DNA of 9,925 nucleotides from CAZDSS01 sp964508185 (GCA_964508185.1 CAZDSS010000095.1:1-9925); one strand, 5' to 3'; shown: positions 1-7,221, counted from the stretch's first letter. Numbers and translations: made by a program. Notes: a model not told the origin generated them from the sequence alone.

Positions 1-465
1 TGCGACGGCATGGAGGTGACCCAGTTCACCTATTTCCAGCAGGTGGGCGGCATCGACTGCAACCCGGTCTCGGGCGAGATCACCTACGGCCTCGAGCGGC
101 TCGCCATGTATGTGCAGGGGATCGAGAACGTCTACGACCTCGACTGGAACGGCAAGGGCGTGAAATACGGCGACGTCTTCCTGGAGAACGAGCGGCAGTT
201 CTCCGCCTACAATTTCGAGCATGCGGACACCGAGACCCTGTTCCGCCATTTCGAGGATGCGGAGCGCGAATGCCGCATGCTGCTGGACGCCGGGCTGCCG
301 TTGCCCGCCTACGACCAGTGCCTGAAGGCCAGCCACCGCTTCAACCTGCTGGACGCCCGGGGCGTCATCTCGGTCGCCGAGCGCGCCGCCTATATCGGCC
401 GCGTCCGGGCGCTGGCCAAGGGCTGCTGCGAACTTTACGTCGCGAAGGAGACGGCCCATGGCTGA
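1..465 (+). CDS. glyQ: Glycyl-tRNA synthetase alpha subunit, C-terminal half (5' partial)
   Basis: This is the catalytic alpha subunit of the heterotetrameric (alpha2beta2) class II glycine-tRNA ligase, which charges tRNA-Gly with glycine using ATP in the cytoplasm. The reading frame is open from the first base (Cys-Asp-Gly before the first Met), so the true start lies outside the window. Only 154 codons are present, against roughly 300 for the family. Recognisable alpha-subunit segments are MEVTQFTYFQQVGG at the left edge, the SGEITYGLERLAMY block (class II motif 3 region) and VYDLDWNG. A helical C-terminal portion includes SHRFNLLDARGVISVAER. The last 8 bases overlap the start of glyS, the usual arrangement for the two subunits, which implies one transcript and coupled translation. 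No oddity is seen in the visible part. Confidence 0.97.
   Translation, partial: CDGMEVTQFTYFQQVGGIDCNPVSGEITYGLERLAMYVQGIENVYDLDWNGKGVKYGDVFLENERQFSAYNFEHADTETLFRHFEDAERECRMLLDAGLPLPAYDQCLKASHRFNLLDARGVISVAERAAYIGRVRALAKGCCELYVAKETAHG
445..450 (+). promoter_or_regulatory. Ribosome-binding site of glyS inside glyQ
   Basis: AAGGAG lies 7 bases before the glyS ATG and within the last codons of glyQ. It is a near-perfect Shine-Dalgarno element at ideal spacing and fixes the glyS start at 458. Confidence 0.85.
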
Positions 466-2512
466 GCTTCTTCTCGAACTCTTCTCGGAAGAAATTCCGG
501 CCCGCATGCAGGCCCAGGCGGCGGAGGACCTCAAGCGCCTGTTCATCGAGCGTCTGAAGTCTGCCGGTCTAGCCTTTGACAATGCGCAGTCTTTCGCAAC
601 GCCGCGGCGTCTTGCCCTGGTGGTGGACGGCCTGCCGGTCGCCCAGCCCGACGTGCGGGAGGAGCGCAAGGGGCCGCGCGCCGACGCGCCCGCCCAGGCC
701 ATCGAAGGCTTCCTGCGTTCGACGGGCCTCACCCGCGACCAGCTCGAGGAGCGGCAGACGGACAAGGGCGCGGTCCTGTTCGCGGTGATCGAGCGCAAGG
801 GCCGCGCGGTCGCCGAGGTGATCGCCGAGATCGTGCCGGAGATCGTGCGCAGCTTCCCCTGGCCCAAGTCCCAGCGCTGGGGGGCGGGAAGCTTGCGCTG
901 GGTGCGGCCCCTGAAAAGCATCCTCTGCCTGTTCGACGGCAAGGTGGTGCCGTTCGCCGTCGACGGGATCGCGTCAACTGACACGACCCGCGGCCACCGC
1001 TTCCTTGCGCCCCAGCCCTTTGCGGTGACGGGTTTCGCCGACTACCGGGCGAAGCTGCGGGACGCGCGCGTCATTCTGGACGCCGCCGAGCGGCGGGAGA
1101 TGATCGCGGCCGACGCCGCCCGCCTTGCGGCGGAAGCGGGTCTCGAGCTCATCGAGGACAAGGGCCTGCTCGCCGAAGTCGCCGGGCTCGTCGAATGGCC
1201 GGTGGCGCTCATCGGCGCGTTCGACCCCGCCTTCCTTGAAGTGCCGGCTGAAGTTCTGACCGCTACCATGCGGGCAAACCAGAAATATTTTTCCCTTCGC
1301 GACGCCGCGACGGGCAAGCTTGCCCCGCGCTTCATCGTCATCGCCAACATGGAGACGGCGGACAAGGGCGCGCAGATCGTCGCCGGGAACGAGCGCGTGC
1401 TGCGCGCCCGCCTGTCGGACGCCAAGTTCTTCTGGGACCAGGATCTCCAGACACGGCTTGAAGATCATCTGCCCGCGCTCGACGGCGTCGTGTTCCACGC
1501 CAAGCTCGGCAGCATGGGCGACAAGGTGCGGCGGATCGAGGCTCTCGCCCGCGAGCTTGCGCCCATGGTCGGGGCCGATCCCGAACTCGCCGCCCGCGCG
1601 GCGCGCCTTGCGAAAGCCGACCTCGTCTCGGGCGTCGTCGGCGAGTTCCCCGAGGTGCAGGGCGTCATGGGCCGCTACTATGCCCTGGCCCAGGGCGAAA
1701 AAGGCGAGGTGGCACAAGCCATTGCGGAGCATTATTCACCCAAGGGGCCAGATGATCTCTGCCCCACGGCGCCGGTCAGCGTCGCCGTGGCGCTTGCCGA
1801 CAAGATCGACACCCTCGTCGGCTTCTTCAGCGTCAACGAGAAGCCCACGGGCTCCAAGGATCCGTTCGCGCTCCGCCGCGCGGCGCTCGGCATCCTGCGC
1901 ATGATCAACGAGAACGGATTGCGCCTGCCGCTCGGCGCCATCTTCTCCAGGGCCGCCATGGGCTATGGGGTTTCGAGCGCCGATCTTGTGGGCGAGCTCA
2001 CCGATTTCATCGCCGACCGGCTCAAGGTCTATCTCCGCGATCTGGGCATCCGCCACGATCTGGTGAGCGCCGTCTTCGCCCTTGGGGAAGACGACATGCT
2101 CCGTCTCAGGAATCGCGCGGAAGCCCTTCAGAAGATGGTGGAAACGGACGACGGCGCGAACCTGCTTGCGGCCTACCGGCGCGGCTCCAACATCGTGCGG
2201 ATCGAGGAGCAGAAGGACAACCGGGCCTATGACGGCCTCGTCGATCCGTCGCTCCTCGAAAAGCCCGAGGAAAAGACGCTTCATGACCGGCTGAAGGCGG
2301 TGCAGGATGCGGTGACGCAGGCGCTCGCCCGCGAGGACTGGATCGCGGCCATGAGTGCGGTCGCAAGCCTTCGCGCGGCGATCGACGCCTTCTTCGACAA
2401 GGTGACGGTGAACGACGCCGACGCGAAGCTCAGGGAGAATCGCCTCAATCTGCTGGCGACGTTCCGCGCCACCCTGAGCAGCGTTGCGGACTTTTCGCGG
2501 ATCGAGGGCTGA
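458..2512 (+). CDS. glyS: Glycyl-tRNA synthetase beta subunit
   Basis: This 684-residue protein is the beta subunit of bacterial alpha2beta2 glycyl-tRNA synthetase. It contributes tRNA recognition to the complex with GlyQ. Length is normal for the family (about 690). Conserved blocks in order are LLLELFSEEIPARM (residues 4-17), TPRRLA (48-53), MRANQKYF (271-278), ERVLRARLSDAKFFWDQD (312-329), KLGSMGDK (349-356), GEFPEVQGVMGRYYA (395-409), ALADKIDTLVGFF (445-457) and GSKDPFALRR (465-474). A C-terminal helical DALR-type anticodon-binding region follows and ends in NRLNLLATFRATLSSVADFS. The start is supported by AAGGAG 7 bases upstream and by the family's MxELLLELxSEEIP amino terminus. The gene overlaps glyQ by 8 bases, and the stop codon falls in the loop of a short hairpin. 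Confidence 0.98.
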   Translation: MAELLLELFSEEIPARMQAQAAEDLKRLFIERLKSAGLAFDNAQSFATPRRLALVVDGLPVAQPDVREERKGPRADAPAQAIEGFLRSTGLTRDQLEERQTDKGAVLFAVIERKGRAVAEVIAEIVPEIVRSFPWPKSQRWGAGSLRWVRPLKSILCLFDGKVVPFAVDGIASTDTTRGHRFLAPQPFAVTGFADYRAKLRDARVILDAAERREMIAADAARLAAEAGLELIEDKGLLAEVAGLVEWPVALIGAFDPAFLEVPAEVLTATMRANQKYFSLRDAATGKLAPRFIVIANMETADKGAQIVAGNERVLRARLSDAKFFWDQDLQTRLEDHLPALDGVVFHAKLGSMGDKVRRIEALARELAPMVGADPELAARAARLAKADLVSGVVGEFPEVQGVMGRYYALAQGEKGEVAQAIAEHYSPKGPDDLCPTAPVSVAVALADKIDTLVGFFSVNEKPTGSKDPFALRRAALGILRMINENGLRLPLGAIFSRAAMGYGVSSADLVGELTDFIADRLKVYLRDLGIRHDLVSAVFALGEDDMLRLRNRAEALQKMVETDDGANLLAAYRRGSNIVRIEEQKDNRAYDGLVDPSLLEKPEEKTLHDRLKAVQDAVTQALAREDWIAAMSAVASLRAAIDAFFDKVTVNDADAKLRENRLNLLATFRATLSSVADFSRIEG

Positions 2513-2522
2513 TCGGCCCTCG
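2503..2522 (+). terminator. Hairpin spanning the glyS stop codon, possible terminator or processing site
   Basis: CGAGGGC (2503-2509) and GCCCTCG (2516-2522) are perfect 7-base inverted repeats around a 6-base loop that contains the glyS TGA. Only two T residues follow, so the run of U expected of an intrinsic terminator is missing. It may be a weak terminator, a transcript-end stabiliser between glyS and ppdK, or chance in GC-rich DNA. Confidence 0.4.
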
Positions 2523-2534
2523 TTCCGCCGGACG

Positions 2535-2562
2535 TGCCGGGTGTTGGCCGCTTTGCCCGGCA
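2535..2562 (+). other. Second inverted repeat in the glyS-ppdK gap
   Basis: TGCCGGG (2535-2541) pairs perfectly with CCCGGCA (2556-2562) across a 14-base loop. No T-tract follows. It lies between the glyS stop hairpin and the ppdK ribosome-binding site, so it could sit in the ppdK leader or form the base of a processing site. No convincing -35/-10 pair was found in the gap of 89 bases. Confidence 0.3.
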
Positions 2563-2591
2563 GTGGTGATGAAAGGCGGCAGACTGGACTG

Positions 2592-2596
2592 AAGGA
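2592..2596 (+). promoter_or_regulatory. Ribosome-binding site of ppdK
   Basis: AAGGA (preceded by G) lies 5 bases before the ATG at 2602. It supports that start over alternatives. Confidence 0.75.
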
Positions 2597-2601
2597 TCGC
2601 C

Positions 2602-5292
2602 ATGAGCAAATGGGTCTATACTTTCGGAGACGGCAAGGCCGAGGGCCGCGCCGACATGCGGAATCTCCTGGGCGGGAAGGGCGCCAATCTTGCCGAGATG
2701 TCCAATCTCGGCCTGCCCGTGCCGCCGGGATTTACCATCACCACCGAGGTGTGCACCTATTTCTATGCCCATGACCGGCAGTACCCCGCCGATCTTGCCG
2801 AGCAGGTCCAGGCCGGCATCCGGCATCTGGAAGGGATCGTGGGCGCGAAGTTCGGCGATGCCGCCAATCCGCTCCTGGTCTCCGTCCGCTCCGGCGCGCG
2901 GGTGTCCATGCCGGGCATGATGGACACGGTCCTCAATCTCGGCCTCAACGACGTGACGGTGAAGGGCCTCGCCCAACAGTCGGGCGACGAGCGCTTCGCC
3001 TACGACAGCTACCGCCGCTTCATCCAGATGTATTCGGACGTGGTGCTGGGCGTCGACCATTACCTGTTCGAGGAGATCCTCGAGGAGCACAAGCAGTCGA
3101 ACGGCTATGTGCTCGACACCGAACTTTCGGCCGAGGACTGGAAGACCATCGCCGAACTGTTCAAGGCCAAGGCCGAGGAAGAGCTGGGCCGTCCCTTCCC
3201 GCAGGATGTGCAGGACCAGTTGAACGGCGCCATCGGCGCGGTGTTCGGCTCGTGGCAGGTGGAGCGCGCCAAGACCTACCGCCGCCTCCACAACATCCCC
3301 GAAAGCTGGGGGACCGCGGTCAACGTCCAGGCCATGGTGTTCGGCAACATGGGCGACGACAGCGCGACGGGCGTCGCCTTCACCCGCGACCCCTCGACGG
3401 GCGAGAACGTGTTCTATGGCGAATTCCTGGTGAACGCCCAGGGCGAGGACGTGGTGGCGGGGATCCGGACGCCGCAGTATCTGACCAGGTCCGCCCGTGA
3501 GGCCGCGGGCTCCGACAAGCCCTCCATGGAAGAGGTGATGCCGGAGGTGTTCGCCGAGCTCGCGGGCGTCTTCCGCAAGCTCGAGGCCCATTACCGGGAC
3601 ATGCAGGACATCGAGTTCACGGTGCAGAAGGGCAAGCTCTGGGTGCTGCAGACCCGCTCGGGCAAGCGCACCGCCAAGGCCGCCCTCAAGATCGCGGTGG
3701 ACATGGCGAGCGAAGGCGTGATTTCCGAGGAAGAGGCGCTGCTGCGCGTCGATCCCGCGGCCCTCGACCAGCTGCTGCACCCGACCCTTGATCCCAAGGC
3801 GCCGCGCGACGTGCTGACCAAGGGCCTGCCGGCGTCCCCGGGCGCCGCGAGCGGCATCGTGGTGTTCGACGCCGACGAGGCGGAGCGGCTGGCGAATGAC
3901 GGCAAGGACGTGATCCTTGTCCGCGTCGAGACCAGCCCCGAGGACATCCACGGCATGCATGCGGCCAGGGGCATTCTCACCACCCGCGGCGGCATGACCA
4001 GCCACGCGGCGGTGGTCGCCCGCGGCATGGGCCGTCCCTGCGTCTCCGGCGCGGGCGGCCTGTTCATCGACATGAAGGCGGGCGAGATGACCGCCGGCGG
4101 CCGCACCGTGAAGCGCGGCGAGGTCATCACCATCGACGGCTCCACCGGCGAGGTGATGGTCGGCCAGGTGCCCATGGTGCAGCCGGAGCTCGCGGGCGAT
4201 TTCGCGACCCTCATGGGCTGGGCCGACAAGGTCCGCCGCCTCAAGGTGCGGGCGAATGCCGAAACGCCGCTGGATGCCCGCACGGCGCGGGAATTCGGCG
4301 CCGAGGGCATCGGCCTCTGCCGCACGGAGCACATGTTCTTCGATTCCGACCGCATCCTGTCGGTGCGCCACATGATCCTGTCGGAGGACGCGGAAGGGCG
4401 GAAGGCGGCGCTCGCCAAGCTCCTGCCCGTGCAGCGCCAGGACTTCATCGAGCTCTTTGAGATCATGGCCGGGCTCCCGGTGACCATCCGTCTCCTCGAC
4501 CCGCCGCTTCACGAATTCCTGCCCAAGGAAGACGCGGAATTCGCCGAAGTGGCCAGGGCCATGGGGGTCGCGCCCGAGCTTCTCAAGAAGCGGGCGGGCG
4601 AACTGCATGAGTTCAACCCCATGCTCGGCCACCGCGGCTGCCGTCTCGGCATCTCGTATCCCGAGATCTACGAGATGCAGGCCCGCGCCATTGCGGAGGC
4701 CGCCCTTGAGGTCACCCGGCGCTCGGGCGCGACCGTGGTGCCCGAGATCATGATTCCGCTGGTCGCGACCCGCAAGGAGCTGCAGATCCTGAAGGGCCGC
4801 ATTGTCGCCGTCATCGAGCAGGTCTGCGCCGAGCAGGGCGCGAAGCTCGACTACATGATCGGCACCATGATCGAGCTGCCGCGCGCCGCCATCATGGCGG
4901 GCGAGATCGCGGAGGAAGCCGAATTCTTCTCCTTCGGCACCAACGACCTGACCCAGACCACCCTGGGCCTGAGCCGCGACGATTCCGGCCGCTTCCTCGA
5001 GGACTATCTCCGGGCCGGAGTCTTCGAGCGCGATCCCTTCGTCAGCATGGACCAGTCGGGCGTCGGCTATCTGGTGAAGCTCGGCACCGAGCAGGGCCGC
5101 CGCACCCGCACGAACCTCAAGGTCGGGATCTGCGGGGAGCATGGCGGCGACCCGGATTCCATCGACTTCTGCGAGCGGACCGGGCTCGATTATGTGTCCT
5201 GCTCGCCCTATCGCGTGCCGATCGCGCGCCTTGCCGCCGCCCAGGCGGCGCTCCGCAACGCCAAGGCGGGGCTGGAGAAGGTGACGGAATAA
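2602..5292 (+). CDS. ppdK: Pyruvate, phosphate dikinase
   Basis: This 896-residue enzyme interconverts pyruvate + ATP + Pi and phosphoenolpyruvate + AMP + PPi through a phosphohistidine carried by a swivelling domain. Length matches bacterial PPDK (about 875-900). The N-terminal ATP-grasp nucleotide-binding domain carries GGKGANLAEM (24-33), SVRSGARVSMPGMMDT (94-109) and FTRDPSTGE (260-268), ending near LQTRSGKRTAKAA (349-361). The central phosphohistidine domain has TRGGMTSHAAVVARGMG (461-477), with His468 as the expected catalytic histidine and Thr466 at the position phosphorylated by PDRP-type regulators in this family. The C-terminal TIM-barrel pyruvate/PEP domain includes GLCRTEHMF (571-579), MLGHRGCRLG (674-683), GTNDLTQTTLG (779-789) and GICGEHGG (842-849), with Cys844 as the likely general acid. 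All key residues are present. It follows glyS, a common alphaproteobacterial order, and runs straight into meaB. Confidence 0.98.
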   Translation: MSKWVYTFGDGKAEGRADMRNLLGGKGANLAEMSNLGLPVPPGFTITTEVCTYFYAHDRQYPADLAEQVQAGIRHLEGIVGAKFGDAANPLLVSVRSGARVSMPGMMDTVLNLGLNDVTVKGLAQQSGDERFAYDSYRRFIQMYSDVVLGVDHYLFEEILEEHKQSNGYVLDTELSAEDWKTIAELFKAKAEEELGRPFPQDVQDQLNGAIGAVFGSWQVERAKTYRRLHNIPESWGTAVNVQAMVFGNMGDDSATGVAFTRDPSTGENVFYGEFLVNAQGEDVVAGIRTPQYLTRSAREAAGSDKPSMEEVMPEVFAELAGVFRKLEAHYRDMQDIEFTVQKGKLWVLQTRSGKRTAKAALKIAVDMASEGVISEEEALLRVDPAALDQLLHPTLDPKAPRDVLTKGLPASPGAASGIVVFDADEAERLANDGKDVILVRVETSPEDIHGMHAARGILTTRGGMTSHAAVVARGMGRPCVSGAGGLFIDMKAGEMTAGGRTVKRGEVITIDGSTGEVMVGQVPMVQPELAGDFATLMGWADKVRRLKVRANAETPLDARTAREFGAEGIGLCRTEHMFFDSDRILSVRHMILSEDAEGRKAALAKLLPVQRQDFIELFEIMAGLPVTIRLLDPPLHEFLPKEDAEFAEVARAMGVAPELLKKRAGELHEFNPMLGHRGCRLGISYPEIYEMQARAIAEAALEVTRRSGATVVPEIMIPLVATRKELQILKGRIVAVIEQVCAEQGAKLDYMIGTMIELPRAAIMAGEIAEEAEFFSFGTNDLTQTTLGLSRDDSGRFLEDYLRAGVFERDPFVSMDQSGVGYLVKLGTEQGRRTRTNLKVGICGEHGGDPDSIDFCERTGLDYVSCSPYRVPIARLAAAQAALRNAKAGLEKVTE

Positions 5293-5296
5293 GGGC

Positions 5297-6229
5297 ATGA
5301 CCGGGGCCGCGCTTGACCTTTCCGCGATCAGAGCGGGCGGCAAGGCGGCCCTGGCCCGGGCCCTCGCGCTCCTCGAGGCGCGGCCCCATGACCCCGCGGT
5401 CATGGATCTGCTGGATGCGGCGTGGAACGCGCCATTGGGCCGCGTCATCGGCCTTACCGGCCCGCCCGGGGTCGGCAAATCGACCCTCACCGCTGCCCTG
5501 ATCCGCGCCTGGCGCGCGGAGGGCCGGACGGTTGCGGTGATCGCCATCGATCCCAGCTCCCGCGTTTCCGGCGGCGCCCTTCTCGGCGACCGCATCCGGC
5601 TCAATACGGATCCCGAAGACAATGGCCTTTTCGTCCGCTCCATGGCGGCGCGGGAGCGGCTTGGCGGGCTTGCGGATCTCACCTTTCCCGCCATGGTGCT
5701 GCTGCGCGCGACCCATCACATGGTGCTGATCGAGACGGTCGGCGTCGGCCAGTCGGAAACGGAAGTGGCGGAGGCGGCGGACACCGTCGTCTTCTGCGTC
5801 CAGCCGGGGTCAGGCGACAGCCTGCAGTTCATGAAGGCGGGGATCATGGAGATCCCCCATGTCCTCGCCGTCACCAAGGCGGACATGGGCCCCGTCGCGC
5901 GGCGCGCCCGCGCCGATCTCAAGGGCGCCCTGAGCCTTGCCGAAACGGATGACAGCTGGAAGGTGCCGGTGCTGCTGCTCTCCGCCGCGACGGGGGCCGG
6001 CATTCCCGATCTCGTCGCCGCCATCGACAATCATGGCGACCATCTGGCGCAGGGCGGGGCGCTCAATGAAGCCCGCACGGGGCAGGGGAACGCCTGGCTT
6101 GAGGCCGCGATCCGCGCCCGCTTCGGCAGCGAGGGGCTGGCGGCGGCGCGGGCGATCCATATGGGAGATATGTCGCCCTTTGCAAGCTACGGCATGCTCG
6201 CCCGCCGCATCAGGGTGATTGCGTCCTAA
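5297..6229 (+). CDS. meaB: MeaB/ArgK-family GTPase, chaperone of a B12-dependent acyl-CoA mutase
   Basis: This 310-residue G3E-type P-loop GTPase belongs to the family that gates cofactor loading and protects methylmalonyl-CoA mutase or its ethylmalonyl- and isobutyryl-CoA relatives. Visible motifs are Walker A GPPGVGKST (55-63), IDPSSRVSGGALLGDR (84-99), SMAARERLGG (115-124), the signature ETVGVGQSE (146-154), QPGSGD (169-174) and a G4 motif TKAD (193-196) where NKAD is more usual. The protein is somewhat shorter than typical MeaB (about 330), with a short C-terminal dimerisation segment. The ATG lies 4 bases after the ppdK stop. Only GGA, 8 bases upstream, resembles a ribosome-binding site, so translation is probably coupled to ppdK. 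No mutase gene is in the window. The family call is firm, but the mutase it serves is unknown. Confidence 0.9.
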   Translation: MTGAALDLSAIRAGGKAALARALALLEARPHDPAVMDLLDAAWNAPLGRVIGLTGPPGVGKSTLTAALIRAWRAEGRTVAVIAIDPSSRVSGGALLGDRIRLNTDPEDNGLFVRSMAARERLGGLADLTFPAMVLLRATHHMVLIETVGVGQSETEVAEAADTVVFCVQPGSGDSLQFMKAGIMEIPHVLAVTKADMGPVARRARADLKGALSLAETDDSWKVPVLLLSAATGAGIPDLVAAIDNHGDHLAQGGALNEARTGQGNAWLEAAIRARFGSEGLAAARAIHMGDMSPFASYGMLARRIRVIAS

Positions 6230-6339
6230 CGCATCATCAGAATGACGAGGATCACCACCACCACGGTGACGAGCAGCGCGATGGTGCGTTTTTCGTCGGC
6301 GCGACGCCGGTTCTGCTTCTGGCGGAATCTGCGTGACAT
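6226..6339 (-). CDS. Small basic one-pass membrane protein (37 aa), uncharacterised
   Basis: This short gene lies in what would otherwise be a gap of 119 bases. The 37-residue product has a strongly basic N-terminus, MSRRFRQKQNRRRADEKR, with nine Lys/Arg in 18 residues. It then has an unbroken hydrophobic stretch, residues 20-36 (IALLVTVVVV and onward), and one final Arg. By the positive-inside rule this predicts a cytoplasmic N-terminus and a single membrane helix. Start choice: AGGA at 6347-6350 is 7 bases before this ATG, while an in-frame ATG two codons upstream (6345) leaves only 1 base after AGGA. AGGA shares bases with the TAG of the upstream dehydrogenase gene, suggesting translational coupling. 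The stop TAG (6228-6226) overlaps the convergent meaB TAA. I do not recognise a family and infer no function beyond membrane location. Confidence 0.68.
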   Translation of the reverse strand: MSRRFRQKQNRRRADEKRTIALLVTVVVVILVILMMR

Positions 6340-6346
6340 GTCCATA

Positions 6347-6350
6347 TCCT
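6347..6350 (-). promoter_or_regulatory. Ribosome-binding site of the small membrane protein gene, overlapping the upstream stop codon
   Basis: On the minus strand the sequence reads TAGGATATGGACATG. AGGA overlaps the TAG stop of the dehydrogenase gene and is 7 bases before the ATG at 6339. It decides the start in favour of the second of two nearby in-frame ATGs. Confidence 0.6.
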
Positions 6351-7131
6351 AGCGCGCCGTCCAGCCCCCGTCGATAGAAAGGGCGGCGCCCGTAATCGAC
6401 CGCCCGTATTCGGAGCAGAGGAAAAGGGCAAGGCCCGCGATCTCGTCCACTTCCACGAAGCGCTTGGACGGCTGGGCGGCCAGGATCACGTCGCGGATCA
6501 CCTCGTCCCGGGGCAGGTTGTGGATCTTCGCCTGGTCGGCGATCTGGCCTTCGACGAGCGGGGTGCGCACGTAACCCGGACAGATGGCGTTGACGGTGAT
6601 GTCAAGCTCCGCCACTTCGAGCGCCACGGACTTCGTGAAGCCCACGACCCCATGCTTCGCCGCCACATAGGCCGACTTGAAGGGCGAGGCGACGAGCCCG
6701 TGGGCGGACGCGATATTGATGATGCGGCCGAAGCCCCGCGCCTTCATGCCGGGCATCGCCGCATGGACCGCGTGGAACACGGACGACAGGTTGATGGCGA
6801 TGATGTCGTCCCACTTCTCGGGCGGGAAGTCCTCGACCGCGGCCACATGCTGGATCCCGGCATTGTTGACCAGGATGTCGACGGAGCCCGTCTCTTCCTC
6901 GATCTCCCGCACCATGGACTCGACCTCGCGGCCCTTGCGCATGTCGGCGGGGGAATAGAGCACCTCGATCCCGAATTCCTCGGCCATGGATTGCCGGAGC
7001 TTCTCGATCTCCCGCATGTTGCCGAGTCCGTTGAGGACCAGGTTCGCACCTGCAGCGGCGAAGGCGCGGGCGATCCCCAGCCCTATGCCGCTCGTGGACC
7101 CGGTGACGATCGCCGTCCTGCCGCGGAGCAT
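6349..7131 (-). CDS. bdhA: D-3-hydroxybutyrate dehydrogenase (short-chain dehydrogenase/reductase)
   Basis: This enzyme oxidises D-3-hydroxybutyrate to acetoacetate with NAD+ in the cytoplasm, the step after PHB hydrolysis. From the ATG at 7131 it is 260 residues, the standard length. Seen: Rossmann TGSTSGIG (10-17), NNAG (89-92), Asn114, and the SDR catalytic Ser142, Tyr155 and Lys159. The substrate-pocket residues recalled for the Pseudomonas fragi enzyme (Gln94, His144, Lys152, Gln196, Trp257) fall at exactly the same numbers here. That separates it from generic SDRs and supports this start. A ribosome-binding site GGGAG lies 7 bases upstream. An in-frame ATG at 7161 would add ten residues without family support. 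It is divergent from the PHB depolymerase gene and is followed by the small membrane protein gene. Confidence 0.93.
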   Translation of the reverse strand: MLRGRTAIVTGSTSGIGLGIARAFAAAGANLVLNGLGNMREIEKLRQSMAEEFGIEVLYSPADMRKGREVESMVREIEEETGSVDILVNNAGIQHVAAVEDFPPEKWDDIIAINLSSVFHAVHAAMPGMKARGFGRIINIASAHGLVASPFKSAYVAAKHGVVGFTKSVALEVAELDITVNAICPGYVRTPLVEGQIADQAKIHNLPRDEVIRDVILAAQPSKRFVEVDEIAGLALFLCSEYGRSITGAALSIDGGWTAR

Positions 7132-7138
7132 GTGGTCG

Positions 7139-7143
7139 CTCCC
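7139..7143 (-). promoter_or_regulatory. Ribosome-binding site of the 3-hydroxybutyrate dehydrogenase gene
   Basis: GGGAG on the minus strand is 7 bases before the ATG at 7131. It favours the 260-residue start over the ATG at 7161. Confidence 0.6.
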
Positions 7144-7188
7144 GCCTTGAAGCTTTGTCATCCGGCCCCCATCTGCATATTGAAGCTA

Positions 7189-7205
7189 CGTGGAAAATCG
7201 CCACG
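7189..7205. other. Inverted repeat upstream of the 3-hydroxybutyrate dehydrogenase gene
   Basis: CGTGG (7189-7193) and CCACG (7201-7205) are perfect 5-base arms around AAAATCG. It lies about 58 bases before the dehydrogenase start and could be an operator or leader hairpin. It is short enough to be chance. Confidence 0.25.
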
Positions 7206-7208
7206 GAA

Positions 7209-7221
7209 GCCCGTGACGGGC
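7209..7221. promoter_or_regulatory. 13-base odd-centred palindrome, candidate operator
   Basis: GCCCGTGACGGGC is a perfect palindrome around a central G. It sits in the dehydrogenase side of the divergent region, 78 bases upstream of the 7131 start. No regulator is identified. The sequence is GC-rich, so chance is possible. Confidence 0.3.

Noticed and set aside
974..1732. A 252-codon minus-strand frame inside glyS
   Set aside because: It is opposite conserved GlyS motifs, has no recognisable protein features and no ribosome-binding context. It is a GC-rich shadow frame.
2281..5694. A minus-strand open frame of 1137 codons opposite ppdK and parts of glyS and meaB
   Set aside because: It is antisense to an unmistakable full-length PPDK. 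Its His/Arg/Gly/Ala-rich translation has no domain and arises from third-position GC bias in the real gene.
6340..6345. An alternative start two codons earlier for the small membrane protein (39 residues)
   Set aside because: AGGA would end only 1 base before that ATG, too close for normal initiation, while the next ATG is 7 bases away.
7132..7161. A ten-residue N-terminal extension of the 3-hydroxybutyrate dehydrogenase from the ATG at 7161
   Set aside because: Family numbering of all catalytic and substrate residues fits the 7131 start exactly, and GGGAG stands 7 bases before it. The extension has no family support.
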